64,000 bases of DNA, taken from NCBI RefSeq assembly GCF_900110535.1, contig NZ_FOJA01000001.1, positions 1,647,393-1,711,392 on the forward strand, read 5' to 3'. Below the pieces are notes generated by a model, which had not been told where the DNA came from, searched no databases, and was given only the letters and a program-made list of their open reading frames with translations. Source of the DNA: Halobacterium jilantaiense. Lineage in GTDB: Archaea > Halobacteriota > Halobacteria > Halobacteriales > Halobacteriaceae. Each line of letters begins with the position of its first letter. The stretch's first letter is position 1. Positions 17,420-25,913 of this stretch are shown in pieces. A program made the position numbers and the translations under genes.

Positions 17420-17887
17420 ATGAGTCTCGGAGGCGGCGGTCAACAGCAGCTGCAGCAGTTGTCCCAGGAAATTCAGGCAATCGAGGAGGAGATCGAGGAG
17501 CTCGAAGCGGACGTCGAGGAGCTCCGCGAGGAGCAGACCGAAATCGAGGAGGCCAAGGAGGCCCTCGACGTGCTCGAGACCGGTTCGACGGTGCAGGTCC
17601 CGCTGGGCGGCGACGCGTACGTTCGGGCCGAGGTCGAGGACATCGACGAGGTCGTCGTGAGCCTCGGTGGCGGCTACGCCGCAGAGCAGGACGCCGAGGA
17701 CGCCGTCGACGTGCTCGACGAGAAGAAGGCGACCATCGACGAGCGCATCGAGGACGTGCAGGGCGAAATCTCGGAGCTCGGCGAGGAGGCCGACCAGCTC
17801 GAGCAGCAGGCACAGCAGGCACAGCAGCAGATGATGCAACAGCAGATGCAGGCCCAGCAGGGGCAGCCGCCGCAGGACGACGAGTAA
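17420..17887 (+). CDS. pfdA: prefoldin subunit alpha
   Basis: 155-residue subunit of the archaeal prefoldin (GimC) chaperone, which carries unfolded proteins to the thermosome. It has the expected layout: an N-terminal coiled coil (about 8-50), the beta-hairpin core (TVQVPLGGDAYVRAEVED), and a C-terminal coiled coil (about 95-135). The end is a Gln/Met-rich low-complexity tail of about 30 residues, long for the family. ftsY begins 6 nt after its stop, so the two are cotranscribed. Confidence 0.92.
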   Translation: MSLGGGGQQQLQQLSQEIQAIEEEIEELEADVEELREEQTEIEEAKEALDVLETGSTVQVPLGGDAYVRAEVEDIDEVVVSLGGGYAAEQDAEDAVDVLDEKKATIDERIEDVQGEISELGEEADQLEQQAQQAQQQMMQQQMQAQQGQPPQDDE

Positions 17888-17893
17888 GGTCCC

Positions 17894-19039
17894 ATGTTCG
17901 ATGGGCTGAAGGACAAACTCTCGAGTTTTCGGGAGGACGCCGAGGAGGTCGCCGAGGAGAACGCCGAGGAGCTCGACGACCCCGAGGCAGTCGAGGACGA
18001 TGCGGTCGACGACGATTCGACAGCCGAGGGTCCGTCCGATGATTCGCCCGAGGGAGGCGATTCCGAGGACGCCGACTCGCCGGCAGCCGAAGCCGACGCC
18101 TCGGAGACTGAACCCGAGGACGAAGCCGACGAGGACGACAGCTCCTCGGCGGGCTTCGTGAGTCGCGCGGCGTCGATGGCACGCGGCCGTGTCGTCATCG
18201 ACGAGGAGGACCTCGAAGAGCCGCTGCGAGAACTGGAGTTCGCGCTCCTGGAGAGCGACGTGGAGATGAGCGTCGCCGAGGAGATTCTCGACCAGATTCG
18301 CGACGAACTGGTCGGCGAGGAGCGGAAGTTCACGGAGTCGACGGGTGCGCTCGTCGAGGACGCGCTCCGGGACGCCCTCCTGTCGGTCATCGACGTCGGA
18401 CAGTTCGACTTCCTGGAGACGGTCGCGGCCAGCGAGAAGCCGGTCACTGTCGTGTTCACGGGCGTCAACGGCGTCGGGAAGACGACGTCGATCGCGAAGG
18501 TCGCGAAGTTCCTCGAGGACCGCGGGTTCTCGACCGTGCTGGCGAACGGCGACACGTACCGCGCCGGCGCGAACCAGCAGATTCAGGAGCACGCCGACAA
18601 CCTCGGGCTGAAGTGCATCAGCCACGAGCAGGGCGGCGACCCGACGGCGGTCGTCTACGACGCCGTGGAGTACGCCGAGGCGAACGACGTCGATGTCGTG
18701 CTCGGCGACACGGCGGGCCGGCTGCACACCAGCGACGACCTGATGAGCCAGCTGGCGAAGCTGAACCGGGTCGTGGAGCCCGATCTCACCATCTTCGTGG
18801 ACGAGGCGGTCGCGGGTCAGGACGCCGTGAACCGCGCCCGCGAGTTCGACGGTGCGGCCGAAATCGACGGTGCTATCCTGACGATGGCGGACGCCGACAG
18901 TCAGGGCGGCGCTGCCATCTCGGTCTCGCACGTCACCGGGAAACCCATTCTCTTCCTGGGGACCGGCCAGGGGTACGACGACCTCCAGCCGTTCGACCCC
19001 GAGGAGCTGGTCGACGACCTCGTCGGCGACGACGAGTAG
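17894..19039 (+). CDS. ftsY: signal recognition particle receptor FtsY
   Basis: 381-residue GTPase that docks SRP-ribosome complexes at the membrane. The first about 90 residues are an extremely acidic Asp/Glu/Ser region, the A domain of FtsY. The NG domain follows, with the G1 loop GVNGVGKT at 190-197, DTYRAGANQQ, the DTAGR motif and a C-terminal GTGQGYDDL. It lies 6 nt after pfdA; the partner GTPase SRP54 is encoded less than 1 kb downstream. Confidence 0.97.
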   Translation: MFDGLKDKLSSFREDAEEVAEENAEELDDPEAVEDDAVDDDSTAEGPSDDSPEGGDSEDADSPAAEADASETEPEDEADEDDSSSAGFVSRAASMARGRVVIDEEDLEEPLRELEFALLESDVEMSVAEEILDQIRDELVGEERKFTESTGALVEDALRDALLSVIDVGQFDFLETVAASEKPVTVVFTGVNGVGKTTSIAKVAKFLEDRGFSTVLANGDTYRAGANQQIQEHADNLGLKCISHEQGGDPTAVVYDAVEYAEANDVDVVLGDTAGRLHTSDDLMSQLAKLNRVVEPDLTIFVDEAVAGQDAVNRAREFDGAAEIDGAILTMADADSQGGAAISVSHVTGKPILFLGTGQGYDDLQPFDPEELVDDLVGDDE

Positions 19040-19115
19040 CACCGCTCCGCGCTCTCTGTTCTCGCCTCGACAGTCCCGGCCACAGGCTCGTTCGCGCTGG
19101 CAGTGGTCGTCGGCG

Positions 19116-19616
19116 TTACGGCGCGTCGGCGTCCGGCGGTTCCGCGTCGACGAGCACGAGGTTCTGGCGGGTGCCGCCGCGGTCGTGAGCGCGTACACTG
19201 TCCACGTCCCAGGGCGGCACGGCGACGAGCACGAGCGCGTGCAGGTCGTCGGTGATTGTCACATCCGGGTTGCCGCGGGGGTGGGAGACGAACCGGCCGG
19301 CGGTCTGGCCGGCGGGCGCGGCGAGGTCGACGCCGAACACGCGCGTGAGGGCGTCGCCGGCGTCCGGGAAGTAGAAGTCCGAGAGCACGCGCGCGTCGGA
19401 GTCGAGATCGACGGCGTCGCCGTCGGTCGGCCGGAGGTCGCCTGCTGGCGTCGCTGCGAGGCGGATTGACACCGACCCGGGGTCGGCGTCGGCCGCGAGT
19501 TCACAGAGGACGTCGACGAGCGCGCGCGTCGCGTAGACGGGTGCCACGCATCCACGTACGGACCCGTCCGGGTTGAGGGTTCCCCCGGCGGCGAGTCCGG
19601 CCCAGTCGGCCGTCAC
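19116..19616 (-). CDS. unrecognised haloarchaeal protein
   Basis: 166-residue acidic soluble protein on the opposite strand, between ftsY and srp54. I see no known motif, signal peptide or membrane helix. The regular Asp/Glu-rich composition and GC-rich third positions look like a real gene. The 78 nt between its start and the srp54 ATG probably hold divergent promoters. Confidence 0.6.
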   Translation of the reverse strand: MTADWAGLAAGGTLNPDGSVRGCVAPVYATRALVDVLCELAADADPGSVSIRLAATPAGDLRPTDGDAVDLDSDARVLSDFYFPDAGDALTRVFGVDLAAPAGQTAGRFVSHPRGNPDVTITDDLHALVLVAVPPWDVDSVRAHDRGGTRQNLVLVDAEPPDADAP

Positions 19617-19694
19617 GTCGGTGGCGTCGGGCAGTCACGGCCGCGTCGCGTGGAACAAGGCTCTTAGGGGGCGGTCGCGTAGCTGCTGGCAACA

Positions 19695-21080
19695 ATGGTA
19701 CTCGACGACCTCGGGAGTTCCCTGCGGGGGACACTGGACACGCTCCGCGGGAAGTCCCGCATCTCCGAGGAGGACGTCGACGAGGTCGTCAAGGAGATTC
19801 AGCGCTCCTTGCTGCAGGCCGACGTCGACGTGAGCCTCGTGATGGACCTCTCGGACTCCATCAAGGAGCGCGCACTCGAGGAGGAGCCGCCGGGTGGAAC
19901 GAGCGCCCGCGACCACGTGCTCCGCATCGTCTACGAGGAGCTGGTGGGACTCGTCGGCGACTCGACGACCATCCCCCTCGAGGAGCAGACAATCATGCTC
20001 GCGGGCCTCCAGGGGTCCGGGAAGACGACGACCGCGGCGAAGATGGCGTGGTGGTTCTCGAAGAAGGGGCTGCGGCCCGCCGTCATCCAGACGGACACCT
20101 TCCGCCCGGGCGCGTACGACCAGGCCGAGCAGATGGCCGAGCGCGCCGAGGTGGAGTTCTACGGCGACCCGGACAGCGACGACCCGGTCCAGATCGCCCG
20201 CGAGGGCCTCGAAGCCACGGCTGACGCGGACGTCCACATCGTGGACACTGCCGGTCGGCACGCGCTGGAGGACGACCTCATCGCCGAAATCGAGGAGATC
20301 GAGGCGACGGTCGACCCCGACCGGAGCCTGCTGGTGCTGGACGCCGCAATCGGGCAGGGCGCGAAAGACCAGGCCCAGCAGTTCGACGAGTCCGTCGGCA
20401 TCGACGGCGTCGCCATCACGAAACTCGACGGGACGGCGAAGGGTGGTGGGGCGCTGACGGCCGTGGACGAGACCGGCTCGACCATCGCGTTCCTCGGGAC
20501 CGGCGAGACGGTCCAGGACATCGAGCGCTTCGAGCCCGATTCGTTCATCTCCCGGCTGCTCGGAATGGGCGACCTCAAGCAGCTCACCGAGCGCGTCGAG
20601 CGCGCGATGGAGGAGACGGGCGACGACGAGGAGGACTGGGACCCCGAGGACCTGATGAAGGGGGAGTTCACGCTCCACGACATGAAAAAGCAGATGCAGG
20701 CGATGGACAACATGGGTCCCCTCGACCAGGTGATGGACATGATTCCGGGGATGGGCGGCGGCGGCCTGATGGACGAACTCCCGGACGACGCGATGGACGT
20801 CACCCAGGAGCGCATGCGGAACTTCGAGGTCGTCATGGACTCGATGACCGAGGCGGAGATGGCGAACCCCCGGTCTATCGGCGCGTCCCAGGTCAAGCGA
20901 ATCGCCAAAGGGTCGGGGCAGCCCGAGGAGACCGTCCGCGAACTGCTCGACCAGCACAAGATGATGGCGCAGACGATGAAGCAGTTCCAGGGGATGGGCG
21001 ACGGCGACATGCAGCGCATGATGCAGCAGATGCAGGGCGGCGGCGGTGGCGGTGGCGGCGGGTTCGGCGGCATGTTCTAG
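19695..21080 (+). CDS. srp54: signal recognition particle 54 kDa protein
   Basis: 461-residue SRP GTPase that binds 7S RNA and signal peptides. The N domain is followed by the G domain, with G1 GLQGSGKT at 104-111, [20 protein letters not shown] and [11 protein letters not shown]. The M domain near residues 320-430 is Met-rich ([20 protein letters not shown]) and carries the RNA-binding SxxRxxxIAxGSG-like segment ([13 protein letters not shown]). It ends in a poly-Gly/Met tail. It interacts with FtsY, encoded just upstream. Confidence 0.98.
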   Translation: MVLDDLGSSLRGTLDTLRGKSRISEEDVDEVVKEIQRSLLQADVDVSLVMDLSDSIKERALEEEPPGGTSARDHVLRIVYEELVGLVGDSTTIPLEEQTIMLAGLQGSGKTTTAAKMAWWFSKKGLRPAVIQTDTFRPGAYDQAEQMAERAEVEFYGDPDSDDPVQIAREGLEATADADVHIVDTAGRHALEDDLIAEIEEIEATVDPDRSLLVLDAAIGQGAKDQAQQFDESVGIDGVAITKLDGTAKGGGALTAVDETGSTIAFLGTGETVQDIERFEPDSFISRLLGMGDLKQLTERVERAMEETGDDEEDWDPEDLMKGEFTLHDMKKQMQAMDNMGPLDQVMDMIPGMGGGGLMDELPDDAMDVTQERMRNFEVVMDSMTEAEMANPRSIGASQVKRIAKGSGQPEETVRELLDQHKMMAQTMKQFQGMGDGDMQRMMQQMQGGGGGGGGGFGGMF

Positions 21081-21119
21081 GCGAAGCGCTTACCACCGCG
21101 CTCCGGCAAGATTGCGTGA

Positions 21120-22004
21120 ATGCGTGACAAGGCCGGTGGTCGGGTGACCGGCGTGGTCCGCGGCGTGGAGCGCGTGCCGGCCGGCGAGGTGGCCGACGAC
21201 GTGCGCTTCGACGCGACCCACGCGGTCGTGCTCACGGTCGACACGGGCGAGCAGCGGGTGCGCGCACTGGAGGCGTGGCCGAACAGCGGCCGCGCGTCGA
21301 GCCGACTCGCCCGCGTTATCGAGGCCGTCGGTGGGGGTGTAGACCGACCGCGGTCCCTCACCGGGGAGACCGTCGTCGTGCAGGAACGCGACGGCGTCCA
21401 CCGGCTGGCCGTCGCGGCGACGGAAACCCATCACCGGACAGAGCCGGAGGGGTATCGCCGCGCGCACTCGCTGACCGAAGTCGCCGTGGTCGCGGGCGCG
21501 CTCGCCGGCTTCCTCGCCGCGCTCGCCGTCGCCGCCGGGTCGTGGCCGCTCGGCGCGGTGCTCGCCGTCGCCGCGGCGGCCCTGCTTCCGGTGTCGCTGT
21601 TCGCGGACGCGCGCCGGACCGACATCGGGGGGTGGTCGCCGCGGCCCGCGCCGTGGGCGCTCGGCGGCCTCGTGCCGGTTCTGAACGTCGCCGTCGCCGT
21701 CGCGTACCTCGCGCGGAAGACCGTCGCCATCGCCGGTGAGGGGGAACGGACGGTCTGGCGGGACGTGCTCTACGGCGTCGTCGCGGCGTTCGCTGTCGGC
21801 CTCGCGCTCGCTGCCGTCGAGCTCACGTCTCCTGTCGCCGCCGCCGTCACGGTCCACGCGTGGGCGCTCGCGCCGCTGGCCGTCTACCTCGACGGCGGGA
21901 GCGTCCGGCACGGCGACCGCCGCCCGAACCGGGCACCCTGGGTCGCCGGCGCGGCCTGCGTCGGCGGCGCGGGCGCGCTCGTCTACCTCCTCAAGACCGC
22001 GTGA
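21120..22004 (+). CDS. membrane protein with N-terminal soluble domain, unknown
   Basis: 294-residue protein with a soluble N-terminal part (about 1-115) and about six predicted membrane helices (roughly 120-140, 143-162, 180-200, 217-235, 240-257 and 272-292). The soluble part is rich in short beta-like strands (TGVVRGVERVPAGEVAD). No family is recognised. It starts 39 nt after srp54 and could be read from the same transcript. Confidence 0.65.
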   Translation: MRDKAGGRVTGVVRGVERVPAGEVADDVRFDATHAVVLTVDTGEQRVRALEAWPNSGRASSRLARVIEAVGGGVDRPRSLTGETVVVQERDGVHRLAVAATETHHRTEPEGYRRAHSLTEVAVVAGALAGFLAALAVAAGSWPLGAVLAVAAAALLPVSLFADARRTDIGGWSPRPAPWALGGLVPVLNVAVAVAYLARKTVAIAGEGERTVWRDVLYGVVAAFAVGLALAAVELTSPVAAAVTVHAWALAPLAVYLDGGSVRHGDRRPNRAPWVAGAACVGGAGALVYLLKTA

Positions 22005-22051
22005 CGCCGGCCGCGCGAGGTTTTTTCCACGGGGGCTGCGTTCCGACGAGC

Positions 22052-22624
22052 ATGAGCGTTCGCTCCGTCGCCGTCGACGCCTACCGGGAGGCGGCTCCGG
22101 CGCTGGCGGCGAGCGTCGTCGGCGGCCTGTTCGCCGGGGCCGTGCTCGGCGGGATGCGCGCCCAGCTCCGAGCCGTCGAGGGCTTGCTCGTGCTGGTACC
22201 GGCGCTGCTGGCGACCCGCGGGAACGTCTACGGCGCGTTCGGCGCGCGGCTCGCCACCGGCCTCCACCAGGGGGTCGTCGAGCCCCGCGTGGACACCGGC
22301 GACCGGCGGCTGCGGGCGGCGGTGGCGGCCGCGATGAGCAACGGCCTGCTCGCGAGCGGGTTCGCCGCCGTCGTCGCGTACGTCGTCCTCGCCGTGCTCG
22401 CCCGTCCGGTCGCGGGCCTCGGGACGCTGGTCGCCATCGCGCTCGTCGCGGGGCTGCTGTCTGGCGTCGCGCTGACCGGCGCGGTGGTCGCCGTGGTGTT
22501 CGCGGGCTACCGGCGCGGCCACAACCCGGACACGCTCGTCGGCCCGCTCGTGACGACGACGGGCGACGTGTTCGGGCTGGCGTTCCTCGTGCTCGCGGTG
22601 CGCGTCGTCGTGGGGGGAGTCTGA
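22052..22624 (+). CDS. MgtE-like divalent cation channel membrane domain, first half-gene
   Basis: 190-residue protein matching the membrane domain of MgtE (SLC41-type) magnesium transporters: ARGNVYGAFGARLATGLHQG and PLVTTTGDVFGL match the pore-helix blocks of the family. It has about five helices. The cytosolic N domain and CBS domains of bacterial MgtE are absent. The next gene, directly adjacent, encodes a second such domain, so the pair likely forms a heterodimer equal to the MgtE homodimer. Mg2+ is the probable substrate, but Co2+ or Zn2+ are possible. Confidence 0.82.
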   Translation: MSVRSVAVDAYREAAPALAASVVGGLFAGAVLGGMRAQLRAVEGLLVLVPALLATRGNVYGAFGARLATGLHQGVVEPRVDTGDRRLRAAVAAAMSNGLLASGFAAVVAYVVLAVLARPVAGLGTLVAIALVAGLLSGVALTGAVVAVVFAGYRRGHNPDTLVGPLVTTTGDVFGLAFLVLAVRVVVGGV

Positions 22625-23182
22625 GTGCGGCGCGAGTGGACCGTCGCCGCCATCACGCGGGCCACGCTCCCCGTCCTGCTCGCGCTCACCGTCGTGGAGG
22701 TCGGCAGCGGCCTCGTCCTCGGGAGCTTCGAGGCGACGCTGCTCCAGTACCCCTCGCTGCTGGTGCTCGTGCCGGTGACCATCGGGACCGCCGGGAACCT
22801 CGGCAGCATCCTCGCCTCGCGGCTGTCGACGGCGTTCCACCTCGGCACGCTCTCGTTCGACCCCAGCGACGACGAACTCTCCGGGAACGTCGTCGCGACG
22901 GTCACGCTCGCCGTGACGCTGTTCCCCGTCGTCGGCGCGGGCGCGTGGCTGCTCGCGGTCGTCACGGGCGGCGCAGCGCTCGCACCCGGGACGGTCGTCG
23001 CGGTCGCCGCGCTCTCGGGGGCGTGCTTAGCCGTGCTGGCCGTCGTAATCACGCTCACTGCCACCTACGCCGCCTACCGATTCGAACTCGACCCCGACGA
23101 CATCGTCATCCCCGTCGTCACGAACGCCTGCGACGTGCTCGGGGTGCTCGTGCTGTTCGGTGCCGTCGAACTGCTCGTGTGA
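22625..23182 (+). CDS. MgtE-like divalent cation channel membrane domain, second half-gene
   Basis: 185-residue paralogue of the preceding gene with the same blocks (TIGTAGNLGSILASRLSTAFHLG and PVVTNACDVLGV). It starts with GTG immediately after the previous stop codon (TGA GTG), so equal synthesis is expected. The two proteins differ enough in sequence to be specialised halves. It overlaps the following nucleoside-recognition gene by 4 nt. Confidence 0.82.
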   Translation: MRREWTVAAITRATLPVLLALTVVEVGSGLVLGSFEATLLQYPSLLVLVPVTIGTAGNLGSILASRLSTAFHLGTLSFDPSDDELSGNVVATVTLAVTLFPVVGAGAWLLAVVTGGAALAPGTVVAVAALSGACLAVLAVVITLTATYAAYRFELDPDDIVIPVVTNACDVLGVLVLFGAVELLV

Positions 23183-24216
23183 CCGCAGTCGGCGGCGGCA
23201 ACACCGACGCGAGCGCGCCCGGAACCGACACCAGTAACTCGGCCGGGTGCCAAGCCGGCGGCGTGCAACTCCCGGCGCTGCTGGCCGAGGTCGCGCCCCG
23301 CGTGGCCGCCGTCTCGGTCGCCATCGCGGTCGGCCTGACGCTCGCAAACCTCGCCGTCGCGTTCGGCGCGGTGCGGTACGTCGCCCGGTTCGCCCGCCCG
23401 CTCACGGGCCCCGCGAACCTCCCGGACGCCGTCGGCACCGCCATCCTCGCGACGACTGCCTCGCCGACTGCGGGCTACGGCATGCTCAAGGAGTACCGGG
23501 ACGCCGGCGTGCTCGACGACCGCGCCACGCTCGTCGCGGTGACCGTCAACACCTTCTTCGGGTTCGTGCAGCACATCTTCACGTTCTACGCGCCAGTGCT
23601 GATTCCCATTCTCGGCCTCAGGGTCGGGCTCATGTACGTCGGCGCACGGGCAGCGGTGAGCCTCGCCATCACGCTCGCCGGCATCCTCGCCGGCGCGCTG
23701 TTGCTCACCGAGGCGAACGTGAACCCGAGCGGGGACGCGGACGTCGACCTCCCCGGCGACGACGACGAGACCCGCCGGGAGGCGATTCGAGGCGCGGTCT
23801 CGAAGACCGGCGGGAAGCTGAAGACCCTCGTCCCCCGGCTCGCGGTCGTCTACGCGCTCGTCGTCTACCTCACGGAGACCTACGACGTGACCGCGCTCAC
23901 GGCCGCGGCCGAACCACTCACGTCGCTGCTCGGGCTCCCCGGGGCGGCCGTGCCCGCCATCGCCACGTTCGCCGTCGACACGACCACCGGAGCCATCTTC
24001 ATCGCGCCGCAGGTCCCCGGCGCGTTCACCGCCGAGGAGGCCGTCGCCACGATGCTCGTCGGTGGCATCGTCTCGTTCGCCGTCTCCACGTTCAAACGCT
24101 CGATTCCCTTCCAGTACGGCATCTGGGGCGCGCGCTTCGGCTCGAAGGTCATCGCCGTCAACGTCGCCACGAAAATCGTCTTCATCGGGGCCGCAATCGC
24201 CGTGCTGCTCGTCTAG
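23179..24216 (+). CDS. nucleoside-recognition (GATE) domain membrane protein
   Basis: 345-residue polytopic membrane protein with about eight helices. ATTASPTAGYGMLKEYRDAG and the paired VNTFFGFVQHIFTFY and FAVDTTTGAIFIAP segments are typical of the nucleoside-recognition/GATE family, whose transported solute is uncertain. I chose the GTG overlapping the upstream stop (GTGA); a later GTG would drop a short polar leader. Coupling to the MgtE pair suggests a shared role in ion or solute transport. Its 3' end overlaps the convergent UPF0201 gene by 4 nt. Confidence 0.75.
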   Translation: MTAVGGGNTDASAPGTDTSNSAGCQAGGVQLPALLAEVAPRVAAVSVAIAVGLTLANLAVAFGAVRYVARFARPLTGPANLPDAVGTAILATTASPTAGYGMLKEYRDAGVLDDRATLVAVTVNTFFGFVQHIFTFYAPVLIPILGLRVGLMYVGARAAVSLAITLAGILAGALLLTEANVNPSGDADVDLPGDDDETRREAIRGAVSKTGGKLKTLVPRLAVVYALVVYLTETYDVTALTAAAEPLTSLLGLPGAAVPAIATFAVDTTTGAIFIAPQVPGAFTAEEAVATMLVGGIVSFAVSTFKRSIPFQYGIWGARFGSKVIAVNVATKIVFIGAAIAVLLV

Positions 24217-24629
24217 GGCTCTTCGAGTGGCTCGCCGTCCTCGGTCTTCGGCGCGAGGTAGTCCACGAACTGGTCGACCGCGGGCTCCCGGACCGTCACC
24301 TCGACGTGGAGGTCGCCGAGTTCGTCGGGGTTCCCGACGGCGAAGTTCACGGTGCCGTTGAACGCCGCCTGCTTCTTCAGGTCGAAGCTGAAGCCGTCCT
24401 CGGTCTGGTTCGCCGCGAACTGCTTGCGGGCCGTGTCGAGGATGCGCTGCTCGAAGAGCCGCTCGCGGAAGTCCTCGACCGTGTGCGTCTCCGCGACGAC
24501 ACGGCTGCCCTGGGTCTCGACCTCGGCACCCGGGAACAGCGTCTGGATGGCGTCCGCCACCCGGTCCTCGAGTTCGGTCGGGTTGACGGGTGCCGTCACC
24601 CGCACGTCCACGCTGTACGCGTCAGTCAC
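24213..24629 (-). CDS. UPF0201-family protein
   Basis: 138-residue protein with the pattern of the archaeal UPF0201 family (VRVTAPVNPTELEDRVADAI and FDLKKQAAFNGTVNF). The family has an RNA-binding-like fold, but no biochemical role is established. Its start overlaps the end of the upstream P-loop kinase gene by 8 nt; the two families often occur as neighbours, implying a joint function. Confidence 0.8.
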   Translation of the reverse strand: MTDAYSVDVRVTAPVNPTELEDRVADAIQTLFPGAEVETQGSRVVAETHTVEDFRERLFEQRILDTARKQFAANQTEDGFSFDLKKQAAFNGTVNFAVGNPDELGDLHVEVTVREPAVDQFVDYLAPKTEDGEPLEEP

Positions 24630-25212
24630 CGCCGTTCACCCCCGTCGCCGCCTCTTCCTCCTCGCCTTCGGAGTCGTCGCCCGTCAGCAGCTCCCGGAAC
24701 GACTCGTGGAACTCGGCGAGCGTGCCCGTGTTCTCGATTCGGACGTCCGCCAGGTCGATGGCGTCGTCCATCCCGAAGCCGCGCTCGCGCTCCTCGCGCG
24801 CTTCGAGGGACTCCCCGTCGGTGTCGCCCGGCCGGTCCCGGCTCTCGATGCGCTCCCGCCGCAGTTCCCGGGGCGCGAACACGTGGACGAGCGTGAAGTC
24901 CTCGCCGAACGCCTCGCGGAACGTCTCCACTTCGACGTCCGACCGGATGCCGTCCACCAGCACTGTGTCGCTGTCCGCGAGGTGGTCCTCGATGATGGGC
25001 AGCGACCGCTGTGCGATGGCACCCGGACCGTTCTCCTCCCGGAGCGCCTGCGCGATGCGGCCGTGGTGCTGGGCCGGGTCCAGCCCCCGGTCCCGGCACT
25101 CCTGGCGAATCACGTCGCCCATGATGAGGACGGGCACACCGGCCTCCTCGGCCACCGTCGCGGCCTCGCTCTTCCCGGAGCCCGGCATCCCCACGGTCCC
25201 GATGACTCTCAT
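24622..25212 (-). CDS. UPF0200-family P-loop nucleotide kinase
   Basis: 196-residue protein related to dephospho-CoA and nucleoside kinases, with Walker A GMPGSGKS at 8-15, the substrate-region MGDVIRQE, and DGIRSDVEVETFR. The last about 20 residues are an acidic tail. The true substrate is unknown. It is the first gene of a two-gene operon with the UPF0201 gene. Confidence 0.82.
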   Translation of the reverse strand: MRVIGTVGMPGSGKSEAATVAEEAGVPVLIMGDVIRQECRDRGLDPAQHHGRIAQALREENGPGAIAQRSLPIIEDHLADSDTVLVDGIRSDVEVETFREAFGEDFTLVHVFAPRELRRERIESRDRPGDTDGESLEAREERERGFGMDDAIDLADVRIENTGTLAEFHESFRELLTGDDSEGEEEEAATGVNGGD

Positions 25213-25298
25213 TACCGGATTCGTCGGCCGGCGACTACGAGTGTGTGTCGGTTCGATACCCCGCGGTTTTTGGTCCCGCCCGCGCTACCCCAGTCTGC

Positions 25299-25373
25299 GG
25301 GCACGTAGCTCAGTTCGGACAGAGCGTTCGGCTTCTAACCGAAATGTCGGGGGTTCGAATCCCCTCGTGCCCG
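25299..25373 (+). tRNA. tRNA-Arg(TCT)
   Basis: A 75-nt cloverleaf. The acceptor stem is GGGCACG pairing with CGTGCCC, with discriminator G and no encoded CCA. The anticodon arm is TTCGG-CTTCTAA-CCGAA with anticodon TCT. The T arm has the standard TTCGAAT loop, with one G-T pair in its stem. No intron is visible. The TATA-like region lies in the sequence before 25280. Confidence 0.96.
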
Positions 25374-25390
25374 TGTACCGTTTTACTGCG

Positions 25391-25485
25391 GGGGGTCGCC
25401 TGCGGCGACTCCCACTTGCAAAAAGCTACGCTAAAAGCGTCCTGCGCTCGCTTCGCTCGCGCAGTGAAACGGGCGGCTTCGCCGC
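25391..25485. repeat. hairpin cluster downstream of tRNA-Arg
   Basis: Three inverted repeats follow the tRNA: a 10-bp stem with one G-T pair and a TGC loop (25391-25413, centre GTCGCCTGCGGCGAC), CTGCGC/GCGCAG (25442-25464) and GCGGC/GCCGC with a TTC loop (25473-25485). The first may help end tRNA transcription. The remaining sequence up to 25558 has no supportable gene. Confidence 0.7.
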
Positions 25486-25558
25486 GCGTATGCTCCAGCA
25501 GCGACCTCAGGAACACCTCTGGGAGCGAGCCATCGACCCGGCTCGGGCCGGAGTCGCA

Positions 25559-25708
25559 CTACATCAGCTGCTGTACTTCTTCGAAGTCCGAGCGGCAGAA
25601 GGGACAGCAGTAGCTCGTCTCGAAGCCGGTGGTCTGTGCGACCGTCCGGGTCTCGAGTTCGTGCATCGCGATACCGCGGCCACAGTCCGGACAATCGAGC
25701 TTAGGCAC
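25559..25708 (-). CDS. 49-residue zinc-finger protein
   Basis: Small gene encoding MPKLDCPDCGRGIAMHELET and so on, with C6/C9 (CPDC) and C34/C35/C38 (YCCPFCRSDF), a likely single zinc-ribbon. It ends EEVQQLM. GTG is the start; TTTTAAG about 25-30 nt upstream (near 25733-25739, read on this strand) fits a near-leaderless promoter. Function unknown; a role in RNA or protein binding would suit its size. Confidence 0.75.
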   Translation of the reverse strand: MPKLDCPDCGRGIAMHELETRTVAQTTGFETSYCCPFCRSDFEEVQQLM

Positions 25709-25913
25709 GTGACATCGTTACTCACGCCGCCGACTTAAAATCCGGTACGGTATGCGTTAACAAGCCACGACGTTTCAGCCCCGCTACCGTCGAGTATTGC
25801 CCCGTTCGTGGAAGATCGGGGAGCAGGTCTGTGGGATACACTTTGTGGCAGTCAGCCCGCTACCGGCTGTTACCGGCGCGCTAACAAATTCGACGCCGGC
25901 CCTGACGGGAGAC

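Noticed and set aside
25299-25560. Integrated element attached at the tRNA-Arg gene
   Set aside because: I found no second copy of the tRNA 3' end downstream, no integrase, and the neighbours look like ordinary chromosomal genes.
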